From positions 1-64,000 of the forward strand of contig WACJ01000181.1 in NCBI GenBank assembly GCA_008973525.1: a stretch of 64,000 bases of DNA, read 5' to 3'. Positions 1-11,200 of this stretch are shown here, one piece after another (positions within the stretch are counted from its first letter, which is position 1; every line of letters begins with the position of its first letter). Under the pieces are notes generated by a model. The model did not search any database, was not told where the DNA came from, and saw nothing but the letters and a program-made list of their open reading frames with translations. The position numbers were made by a program, and so were the translations under genes. The DNA is from Stenopsyche tienmushanensis. Lineage: Eukaryota > Arthropoda > Insecta > Trichoptera > Stenopsychidae.

Positions 1-234
1 TTACAAATTTTACCAATCTGCATCTAAATACATTCTTTATAAGGACTCAATTTCTTTTTGAATCCCCCACAAAAAAAAGTATCGTTATTCGAAAGAGAGC
101 TCCCGTTTCGGCTCACCCAGATGACACCCATGCACTTAAACTAATTGCTCCGAGTTTGTTTCGATAAATTGTGTCTTTATTTATTTGGTCTTTATTGTCT
201 GTGCATACACGATTTGAACCTTCACTTTTTAAAG

Positions 235-993
235 GAAATGCTAAAAGCTCTCATAGAACAACTAAGCGAAGACGGAGAAGATGGTAACAATGCAGCTCTA
301 TTTGCAACGGAAAAAGGATATTTAGATATACTGAAATGTTTGTTGAAAATTGGTGAGAGTTACATAATTTCTTCATTTTTTTTACAGCTAACATAAATCT
401 AGTTCATCTAGTAAAAACGTTTTCATTTCAGATGGAAATCTCGTCAATAGCCAAAATTCAATAACTGGGATAAGCATTCTTCACATTGCAGTTACATTCG
501 ATACAAAAAAATTTGCAGATGTTTTGATACGGTTGGAAGAATTTGGAGGCAAACTTGATTTATTCTGTAAAAAAAGAAAAGAAACGGCTTTATATAAAGC
601 AATACGTCTTGACAGGTAGGAATTTTTTTGTGATATAAAACAATTCACACAGCGGAATTCAAATAATACATTATTTTCAACAGAATCGACAATGCGAAAC
701 TCCTCATAATAGCCAAAGCTGATTGCTCTCTGGGTTCAAATATATTAAAAGACAGTTGCTTACAATTGGCAAACGATAAAAAACTTGATAAACTAGTAAC
801 ATTGATGATTAAAGCTGGAGCAAAAGTACCAAGTGCCTGGCCCAAAAAATTAAACTCGTTATTTGATTTAGCGCGAGTTTCAATTCGGAATTCCATCCCC
901 CAGAAATATTTCAGGAAATCAATTGAATCTGAAATATTTAAATTTTATGAAGATTTTTTACTTTTTAAATATGAATTGTGGTATGATAAATAA
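235..993 (+). CDS. Ankyrin-repeat protein with SOCS-box-like C-terminus, 3' part
   Basis: Three exons join in frame: 235-352 (ends phase 1, donor GTGAG), 432-615 (ends phase 2, donor GTAGG) and 684-993 (stop TAA at 991-993). The product shows ankyrin-type helices: ALFATEKGYLDILKCLL, then SILHIAV, TALYKAI, AKLLIIAKADCS and LVTLMIKAGAKVP. The last ~40 residues, starting LNSLFDLARVSIRNSI and ending FYEDFLLFKYEL, resemble a SOCS box (SLxxLCRxxIRxxL...LPxxLxxYLLY). That would make this an ASB-like substrate receptor for a Cullin-5 ubiquitin ligase. The ankyrin fold is clear; the SOCS box is inferred from pattern only. The 5' end is not in the window: the exon at 235 has an acceptor (TTTTTAAAG) rather than a convincing start. 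It lies on the same strand as Mhc, about 4.1 kb upstream of the first Mhc exon seen. Confidence 0.6.
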
Positions 994-2436
994 CCGACTT
1001 CGGTCAGATCAAGTTCATATTCCTATTAAAAATAGAAGCTCGGCATTGTAAACAAAGAACTATGGAGCGCTGCTCGCAACTTGTGCGTGCATACTCTATT
1101 TAGATCACTCGAATGCGCACTCAACATGTGAGTGCATACTCATTAAAGGGTTAATAGATAACCAATGTGTTGGTCGTTCATTTATTTATTAACCGTGTCT
1201 GAAAATGCGTCCCGATAAGGTTCGAACGATTTTTTTGAAAATATACATCTCGAATCTCTCGAGTCGCTCAAACTCAATATAGTATAAACGCATTACAGAT
1301 AGGCTAAACCTTAAAAATCCCACATAAAATTGAATATTTCCTGGGGGGCTATTTTAATGTTTATCGAATTTTTCACGATTATTGCCAACATAATAGTTTG
1401 ATGTTCCTGAATCCTTCATATGCTGGTTTTTTTTTTAAATCATAAGTCTTAAAACTTAAACGTGAGTATATCATTATTAAGCAGCATATGCAAATTTTAT
1501 CAGATCAAGTGTTGCAAATATTTTAATAAATATTATATGGTTAAGCTCACGATTAATGGCCGATTGGAATTACGTTTTAAACTCCGTAGCGAGCAAAATT
1601 ACATTGATACACAGCGCGTTGCTATCGGCTGTTTGACAGTTGCAATCGAGTGAACGGTTGATCTGGTGAATCTTGCATGTGTATATATTATTATGTGTAT
1701 TAAATTCATAATGCGCGATATCGTCTTGTACATTTTATCTACCACATTGTATACATTTTCTTAAAATCAAACAGAAAAGGAAAGATTGAAAACGCTTGGA
1801 GATAATAAAGATGAATGACTGATTTTTATGAAACTTTATACTAATTCGCAATTGATATGGAAACTGCTCGCTTCTCACAGTTCATCATTCATTTGAATAA
1901 AATAAAGGGTGCTGAATGAAATATAAAAAAAACTGCTGAAATGTAAGTAAATTGTATTATTCTAAATATCGTATTCCTCATTGAGCAAATAAATTAATAA
2001 TTGTATTTATTTTTTCGTAACGATTAACAAGATCTACTCTAAATGATTTGACATCATCAAAATTTGATCAGAAATCAATTGTAAGTGTCTTCTTCTACCG
2101 GCATTTATCATTATTTAAATTTATATTAATAATCATAGATCAATTGCTAACATCATCTAAATCAAATAAATAACATTCTTTCAATATGACATTTCTACAT
2201 TTTTTCGTCGGACTTTCCCAGAGTAGTACATTTTTAAGAGAGGGGATTTTTCATAACATTAAATTTGATGATAAACTAGATTAAGGTTATATGAATAGAA
2301 GTTTTTAGTTGGGTGAGGACATACGACGGTTTCTATGCTTTTTGAAAGGGCAAGCGAAGTACCTCCCTCTAACCCGAGTTATATATTGGTCCAACTTTTT
2401 GTGATCATGCTAGCCTAGCTCCCCATAGCTCATACA
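994..2436. other. Intergenic, no gene seen
   Basis: AT-rich DNA. The short frames are stop-rich and show no domain. The 1134-1155 stretch (ATTAAAGGGTTAA) resembles the TTAA-flanked end of a piggyBac-like MITE, but no partner end was found. Confidence 0.5.
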
Positions 2437-2600
2437 GAAAGCTCTAAATGCCCTAAAAGATGAACACAAGGTTTGTGTGTTCAACCGGTCCGCCTTTCAG
2501 ACTGCTGACATTTTGAATGAACGCCTCGCGACCTATATAGCCTAAACTGCCCGTCGCCTGTGAGGAATTGGGACGTCCAGTAATCTGGAGCAACCCAGCT
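2437..2600 (+). repeat. Dispersed repeat family A, copy 1
   Basis: Shares an in-frame nucleotide and peptide core with five other copies in this window. The core here reads KVCVFNRSAFQTADILNERL. It is followed by GAGGAATTGGGACGTCCAGT, which recurs in copies 2 and 3. I do not recognise the element class. Confidence 0.6.
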
Positions 2601-4579
2601 ACATCTATTGCATATTATAAATGTACAAATATAGACTCTCGATTATCCGGATTAATACTTGGGAGGAAAGACACAGATAACTGAAAACCACGGATAATCC
2701 AAACCACCAAATGTTTCTTTAGATTCAATTATAATATATTTACGATTTTTTCATATTTTAATACTAATTATTTGTTAAGTAAACGCTCATACTACAGGAG
2801 TATTCAAATATAACTCAGAATTTTACTGTACAAATTTATAAGTGATGTAGTATTTTATTTTTTTATATAGTTCCCTTCATTCGAAATACATTTATTCCGT
2901 TGGATAGGAAGTTTCTTGATCCTGTCACTGAAGAAATAAGGCGAGAAGTAGCATACTATGTTGCGCAACTCGTAATTAATCGAAGGAAATAATGCTTCAG
3001 ACAACTACAGTTGAAACAAGAAAAAAGTGTCATGCATGCATACGAAGTAAAGGTGGCCAATTTGGACAAATTTTGTAAATAAATTTATTAAAAACATTAT
3101 AAGCATACAAAATTCTTTCTTAACCCTTTTTTTTTAATGTGATTTTAGAGCCTCAAAAGTATTTTTTTTAAAATAACATAAAATAATCAAAATACAAATA
3201 CAAAAGTTATTTCGTGCTATTCCAACCACAGATTAAAATATTATCGACGATTTAAAGGTGAAGTTTTGTGTATTTTTTTAAAATATCGAAAAAAAAATGT
3301 TGACAACCCTGACACTTGGGACATAGGGCCTATGTATGAAGCGTAGTAAAAGACCCTCCCTAACCCCCAAAAAATTGTCGTCCATGTTCAAAACACCCTA
3401 TATATATATTAATATTGTAAATTGGTTGGAATACTTCTAAACATGTCTCTTTTTAAATTAATTTATTATTGTTTGTCTAAAAAGCATCATGTGCCTACTG
3501 TAGACGAATTTAAAAAGAAAAGGCTGTCAATATATGAAGGGGTTTACCGGCTGTTGTGGCTATAAGAAACTGGATGAAAATGCTTATTGGCTGCTTTCGT
3601 GGTACCTCATGCCACTGTGAGTTTTATTCAGTCAAACTATTTTTTTATTAAAATCAGAAGACCCATTTTTTATATTTTAGTAGCCAGTCACGTGGTTTGA
3701 TCGCGGGATCTATTGGTAGTCCCTTGGGGGGGGGGGGGGTTATATTTCTGGCTCCACCCATACCATTGATGACCATCCTAATTCAAATATCTATATTAAA
3801 CCAGCTAATAGATTGAAACGAAATTTTAGTGGTGCCTACAAAAAGGCTTACTACACCGATATATTTAAACAAAACGGTGGTTTTCAATATGTGGTACGTT
3901 TATCAGCGAGATAAAATTAAAAAAGTTATTTTTTGATGAGTTGTATGTAAAGGCATTGATTAAATGTCACATAAACACACGAACAAAACATAAGGACAAC
4001 ATTATTTATATATCTATATAAAAATATATTTGAATTGGATACTTTAACACTGAAAGTTGGCGTGCCTATAATTCTTCTCCGAAACATGTAGCAACTGTAC
4101 CAGGTTTTTAGTGAAAAAAAAATGAATAATATCATTGGAACTACAGTTTGAAATGGAAAATTTCAAAAAGAGGTTGTGTCCCAATGATTCCGACTGATAT
4201 GCTATTCGAATTGAAACGTCTGCAGTTTCCGTTGTGAGCATTAACAGATAACAGAAACACACAGGGTATGCGTGCATACTTCTCACATGGACAGCTGCAT
4301 ATGGGCTGCTCACGCCCAAAATCATCCAAGCTAGCTAATGAATCTAATTTTACTTTGAGATTCTAGGCTAGGATAAATATATAGATAAAAATTGTTTAAA
4401 AATTAAATAGAAGAAAATAATAAATAAATATATGTTGTATAAGGTAGGAAAGAGTTTTGAGTCTTACTTACGGCTTCGAAAAAAAGGGTGCGAGCCCACT
4501 AATTGTTACCGGTCGCACAGAAGGACTTCTAGATGGAGATCGTAGAAAGCCCCGGAATGCATTTTCCCTCAAAACTTTT
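2601..4579. other. Intergenic, low complexity, no gene
   Basis: AT-rich with long A/T runs, a 15-base G run at 3726-3740 and a CACCCTATATATAT tract near 3400. No coding exon was found. None of the missing Mhc exons (P-loop, switch I, 50/25 kDa junction) can be read here in any frame. Confidence 0.5.
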
Positions 4580-4890
4580 ACAAAAAGCCCTAAATGCCCT
4601 AAAAATCAGAGAGAATGGCTACAAGGTTTCCGTATCCAACAGATCCGAATTTCGAACCATTGACACAACGAAGGAACGCCTCGCGATCAAAAGCCATGCC
4701 CGAAAATGACCACAAAGCATGGTCTGCGTTCATGAACGGATCTCCGCACGGACACTCTGAAATTGTTGAAAGTCCAACCTAACCAACGAGTCCCCAATTA
4801 GCCCGTGACCTGTGAGAAACTGAGACGTCCAGTGATCCGGGATGGCCCAGTGACATCTCAGATGGTGCCTAACCAAGAGGAAGAAAGTGA
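4580..4890 (+). repeat. Dispersed repeat family A, copy 2
   Basis: The longest plus-strand copy. Its core peptide reads KVSVSNRSEFRTIDTTKERL. The downstream part (GAGAAACTGAGACGTCCAGT, then GATGGCCCAGTGACA) matches the reverse complement of copy 3 at 39420-39755. Stops after the core show it is decayed. Confidence 0.65.
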
Positions 4891-5121
4891 GAGGTGGCGG
4901 CCGACGACCGACGCAGACTACCTCTCCTGGCAACTAAACAAAGCCGCTTTCTTGACGCGACGACAGAGATCACCGAGGGCGTCTTGGGCTTTTATCTGGA
5001 TTTCTCTGAATCTTTGGGACGGAAGAAAATATAGGAAGTGTGATGGAATCTTCATATGGGAAAGGCATAAAATGACCATGTTCTACTTCCTTGATATTAA
5101 AATTTATCCGCAATGATCTAG

Positions 5122-5225
5122 AAATGTGCGATCTGAGCGACGACATACACGACTATTACTTCGTGTCCCAAGGAAAGACAACTATTCCTAGCATGGATGA
5201 CGGCGAAGAATGTACATTAACGGAT
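5122..5225 (+). CDS. Mhc: Mhc exon 7a (mutually exclusive)
   Basis: 104 nt, phase 1 in and phase 0 out, acceptor ATCTAG, donor GTAAGT. Encodes [20 protein letters not shown] followed by [14 protein letters not shown]. In Drosophila, exon 7 forms the lip of the nucleotide-binding pocket. This is the first Mhc exon in the window. Confidence 0.93.
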
Positions 5226-8200
5226 GTAAGTCTGGTCATCCATGGCGTCAATCAAAAGGCGGAAGAGTTCTTCCGCGCATTGGGATTGAAATACTTGACC
5301 CAATTGGCTTTAGAAATTTTGTGTTTAGTTTAGAAAATTGGATTTCCATTTTGGTGAAGCTATTAAAATACCGCTGGGCTTAGTGTCCAGCGGCCGCTGG
5401 AGATGATCGAGATGGCGAAAAACCCCAAACCGAATTCTTGCAAAATCAGCAGACCATGTTTGCAAGGATTCGTACGATTTTTCATGTTTATTTAGTATGA
5501 ATTGAATGGCGCGATTGTGAGACAATGACTTCTCGACAATCTGTCCAATTCAATGCTGAGTTTTGTCCCATTGTTACCTTGTTCCGAACGATTCGCACCG
5601 TCGGCATTGATTTAATGCTTCGGATGGTGTGGGTCGTTTTATGCATTCTCACCCTGATGCATCCCGAATATCCCGTTTTACCCTGGGCTTTTATGTTATT
5701 TGCACAATCTGTAGAGGCTCTTTAGATCCTTTGTAACTTTTGCTTTACACCTTCCATAGCGATGGTGATGTTATCCGACAATATCCACGACTACTACATT
5801 GTCGCACAAGGCAAGACTACAATTCCCAGTGTTGATGACCACGAGGAAATGTTGGTTACCGATGTAAGTGCGGAAAATGCTGACCAGCCGCACCGTTTTC
5901 TTCGTTGTCTTTGTTTAACCATAAAACTTTAACAGCTCGCATGCCATCGAATTGAATGGCAGTCGACGGCTTTGGCAGATTGAATCTAACGACTAACCCC
6001 TTATTGATTACCATTCATCATACGCATTCAGATGGAGGAGCTGGCGGGACGGCTTTAGATGTTATTCGTCTTTAGAGAGAGTTTCCTATTGTAATGCATT
6101 ATTTTATTGAATAATTCGCAGAGAATACATTGCTAAGCAACCGTATCGGTGATTATCCATTCATTTGCCAAGGTAAAACCAGAATACCTGGCGTCAACGA
6201 TGGATTAGAATTTGACGTCACGGACGTAAGTGATTAGAAGACCTCGGCGTCGGGAGTGCGTCGGTGCGCCTTCCAAGAATAGATCTCCATCTATTCAGCT
6301 AGTCCGAGGACGAGTCTTCTAACATCATATGAAAGAAAAGCAAAGAACGAAACTCAGAAGGCGACCTGCCCGCTCCTCGCCGTAGCTTGGCTTCAAAAAA
6401 CCAAAAAAACCACAGCAATTTAGCTACGAATCTTGCACTGAATAACATTAGCACAAAGTTGGTAAATCCTCCACTTTATGCACTCACTTTAATTGGGCAA
6501 AATTTTTCCAGCAGGTCACACAAAAATTCACGACACGGCGATTGCCCCAGACGTTTTTTAATCTGTTTATTCATGTAAAATTAATTTCATATTTGTAGCT
6601 ATGTGCTTGTTGTCCGACAACATCTATGACTACTACAATGTCTCTCAGGGTAAGATCACTATCCCAAGTATGGATGACGGAGAAGAAGGTGCCTTGACAG
6701 ATGTAAGTTTCTTCATTTTGATGAAATGAATGCCACGAGAGTCAATTAGTGGCAACATCCATATGGAATGGTGTTGATGGACTCTCACACGTTGGTCATG
6801 TCCGTTTGAACAGTCCCCCGCCAAAATGTGAATGGCGCGGAGAAGTGTGCATCAAATATATTCATATATCAGATCCTCTTTGAAATTCCGCATGTCCTCA
6901 TAAATAATATTCAACAGAATTATTATTATACATAACCCATTCAAATAAGAAAAACCGATTTGTTAACGTCATCCTCTCTCTTGTAAAAAAAATCATCCCC
7001 TCGTTATATTGTAAAAAAACAAAAATGAGACATTTACAAAATTGTGACGTCAATGGTATTAGAAAATATCTAAAAATTGCAAATCTAAAACCCTCTAATT
7101 TATAAATTTATAAAACAACCTAATAAGCCTAACATTTGCACCATCACTTGCCTGAACTAACATTTAAAAATGCTTATGCCGTAAGTATTTGAAATTTATT
7201 TATATGCAATTTGATTAAATTTGATGATCTAAAATATTAATTCAGTAAAATCGTTCATATTTTGAGATGTTAATCATTGTAAATAATTATTTATCTTTGT
7301 AATAGCAACGTAAAATCATCCAAATCGTTCATTAAAACAAGTAATATTTTTGCATTGGATTAATAATAAAGGCTCTTTTTATGAATTATTCGCGTGCTTA
7401 AATTCAAATGGCGGATTTTAACCTATTGTTTTGTGATAATATAGCAAGCCTTCGACGTCTTGGGTTTCACCCAAGAAGAAAAGGACGATATCTACAAGAT
7501 CACCGCTTGCGTCATGCACATGGGTGGTATGAAGTTCAAGCAGAGGGGTCGCGAAGAACAGGCCGAAGCTGATGGCACTGAGGTGATTATACATATATTT
7601 TGATCGAAATGTGTATGCGTTTAAAATGCAATTTGGTCTGATCTGTTGTCTGCTGGATGATTTCAGGAAGGTGAACGCGTCGCCAAATTGTTGGGCGTCG
7701 ACTGCGCCGATCTCTACAAGAACTTGTTGAAGCCCCGCATCAAGGTCGGTAACGAGTTCGTCACCCAGGGTCGTAACAAGGACCAGGTAGCCAACTCCGT
7801 CGGTGCCCTTTGCAAGGGTATCTTCGACAGGCTCTTCAAATGGCTCGTCAAGAAGTGTAACGAAACCCTAGACACCAAGCAGAAGAGACAGCACTTCATC
7901 GGTGTACTGGATATCGCCGGTTTCGAAATTTTCGACGTAAGTATCTTCTCCGATCTATTAATCTTTGAGATATTGAATCAAATTTATAAGAAATCAAATA
8001 ATTTCAGTTAGTCTCAATCGATTTCAGGCAATTTATTGCATTGATTTTATTTATATGATTATTCTTAATTCATCATTACACACTCAGGATATTCAACATT
8101 TGTATGGACAACAGCATTTTAGCATGAATTGTGACGTCGAATCCTGAAAAAAAATCATGATTAAGGATGAATATATGTTTATTGTGTTTGTTCTATATCT

Positions 8201-11200
8201 ATAATATGTGATGTTCTCTATTATGTGTCCTTCAGTATATGTTAAATTACTAGATTCATAGTCAATGTGTGTAACTTTTGTCAAAAATTATATACGATAA
8301 TTAATGACAATATGCACTTATAAGTGAAAAAAGTTATCGCATTTATAATAATTTAACAATGAATGTCTATGTATTAAGTCGTACTTGGGGCGCATCCAGG
8401 AGGAAGAAGATCAATTTTTAACCCCTAATATTTAATAATATTTTAGTACAACGGATTTGAGCAGCTTTGCATTAACTTCACAAACGAGAAGCTGCAACAG
8501 TTTTTCAATCATCACATGTTTGTACTGGAACAAGAAGAATACACTAGGGAAGGCATCGTATGGGCCTTCATCGATTTCGGAATGGATTTATTGGCCTGCA
8601 TTGACTTAATCGAAAAGGTAGAATGGACGGCGATCTCCTCGTGGTGCTTGATTTGTCATTTAGATTTTATATTAAGTTCTCAGAACAAATGCTTTGACCA
8701 TTTCTGAGAAACGCGCATAGGAGATCATTGGAGTCGTGGCAAAAAGGGTAAATCAAAATTGTATATGTCCAGCACAACAATAAAACCCAATTAAAACTAA
8801 CCCCAAATAAAACTAAAACCTGTACCATGTCAAATCATGCAGAATTTGAGCATCGTGCAAAACGGAAAAATACCCAATAGACTGGGTTCAAATATGCAGA
8901 TTGGCACATGAAGTGTCGAGATCTCATATTCACACACATGACAACAACTCAAACAAGCCAAACACATAATATCAAACAGCGATTTCATCTCTGTTTCTTC
9001 CTTCTTTTTTTTTGAAATCCTCTTCCATCCAAAGTACAACGGTTTCGAGCAACTGTGTATCAACTTCACCAATGAGAAGCTCCAACAGTTCTTCAACCAT
9101 CACATGTTCGTACTCGAGCAGGAAGAATACAAGAAGGAAGGCATCAACTGGGCTTTCATCGATTTCGGAATGGACTTGCTCGCTTGCATTGACTTGATTG
9201 AGAAGGTAAATGGGTTGTGAACGTCTTCAGCGAGTCCATCGTCCGGGTGTCCGAAACTCAAGAACACCCAAATGTGATGTCGATATTGGTCTTGTCTCAC
9301 TTGGTGCAACTGTCCATCCCGATTGTGATGTCCCAATCCATCGCAAAGTGCGATGGACGTGTGTAAAACCCGCCCCAATTCGTAAACATTTGTAATATAC
9401 TATGATTACAAACGTATCCCCATGTGACGTTGTGTGATTATCCTCGATTAGCAATTTAACCGTACCAAAAAATGCAAAGCGAAGCATCGCCGTTTGCGTT
9501 TTCATTGTATAATACTTGTCCTATGTATGTGTAAAATGTTCTCATTTTGAATTTTACTAACTGTGTTTGTCCCGTACGTATCTTCCTGCAGTACAACGGT
9601 TTCGAGCAACTCTGCATTAACTTCACCAATGAAAAATTGCAACAATTCTTCAACCATCACATGTTCGTTCTGGAGCAAGAAGAATACCATCGAGAGGGCA
9701 TCGAATGGACGTTCATTGATTTTGGCATGGATCTCCAAAACTGTATTGACCTTATAGAAAAGGTAGACGGCGGCCAAATATGGACGAGGCTTTGCCATCT
9801 CGAGATCGGCTGAGAGATTACAGATGCGTTTTTGATGCAGTCAAATCAATCCAATCAATCAAACAGGGGACTGATCAAAAAGCGTGTGGAATCTCAAAGC
9901 GACTAAGATCAATGTCTTCGTTTTTGTGTTCGTGTGTTTGCTGTTTTGTCTATCATGTACCTCAATATCCTTCCATACAGGCGGCGGCAGCTCGCAATGA
10001 ATTGCCGTCTTCATGTGTCTGAACGTTATAATCTTCCTATTTATTTCTCATTTTAACAATCTGTGTTATTTTTATGTTTATTCAATGTTGAAATCACTCT
10101 TGTTGTGTACGTTTTGTTGTTTTGTATTTCCTGTGCCATGGTCCGGCGGCCAGTCGAACGGTTTTAATCAGCTATGCGTCAATTTTACGAACGAAAAACT
10201 GCAACAGTATTTCAATCACTTCATGTTTGTGCTAGAACAAGAGGAATACGAAAGAGAAGGAATCGAATGGAAGTTCATTGATTTCGGAATGGACCTCCAG
10301 CCGACGATAGATTTGATAGAGAAGGTATCCATAAGCATCTCTAAGAACTAAAATATAACACGCTACCAATAGAAATTGTATTAAATCTTAATAAATAGAC
10401 TTTATTAATTCGTTTTGCATATAGAATGCGGCAAAATATCGAACACAGTAATAACACCGTTGCAAAAATGTACATTGGTAGAACTCCCCTAGCATTTAAC
10501 ATGGTAGTCCAATTCACAAACGAAATAGTTTAAACGCTATTTTAACGCGATAATCAACCCCGAAAAGCGACCCTGATTAACAGGGCCGATTTATGCAATT
10601 TTTTATATAATGAGAAGAAACCAATCGACTGCGCCTGGTAACCATTTTCACACCACAAAAGGTTGCATGGTATATAACATCGCCTTATGCTGCCGATAAC
10701 ATCAGAATTTTTGAAAATCAAGGCGTTAAAAGGTAAGCTTTAGCTTCACAAAAACGAGCTTTCGATTTGTGCTCATTGCATTTGTATAAAAAAGCTTAGA
10801 ATTCTATCGAGCGATCAGCTTTTGATGATCGAAGAGTACAAAATATTGCTTATTTAAATGTTTGTATTAAATGTTAATTTGTTATTTATTTCGGCTTTTA
10901 TGCGTTTTATTGAATGGAAGAAATGCATAATGGACGTATTAAATAATATATTATAGTTGGTTAAAATCGTGCTAAATTCATTCGCTATTATAAATATATA
11001 AAATGTAATATGATTGGATCGGAATCTCAGCATGTTTAATTTCCTATATAGCCCATGGGTATCCTCTCCATCCTTGAGGAAGAGTCTATGTTCCCCAAAG
11101 CCACCGACAAGACCTTTGAAGAGAAGTTGAACAACAACCATTTGGGCAAATCTGCTCCATTCTTGAAGCCCAAACCACCAAAGCCTGGCTGCCAAGCCGC

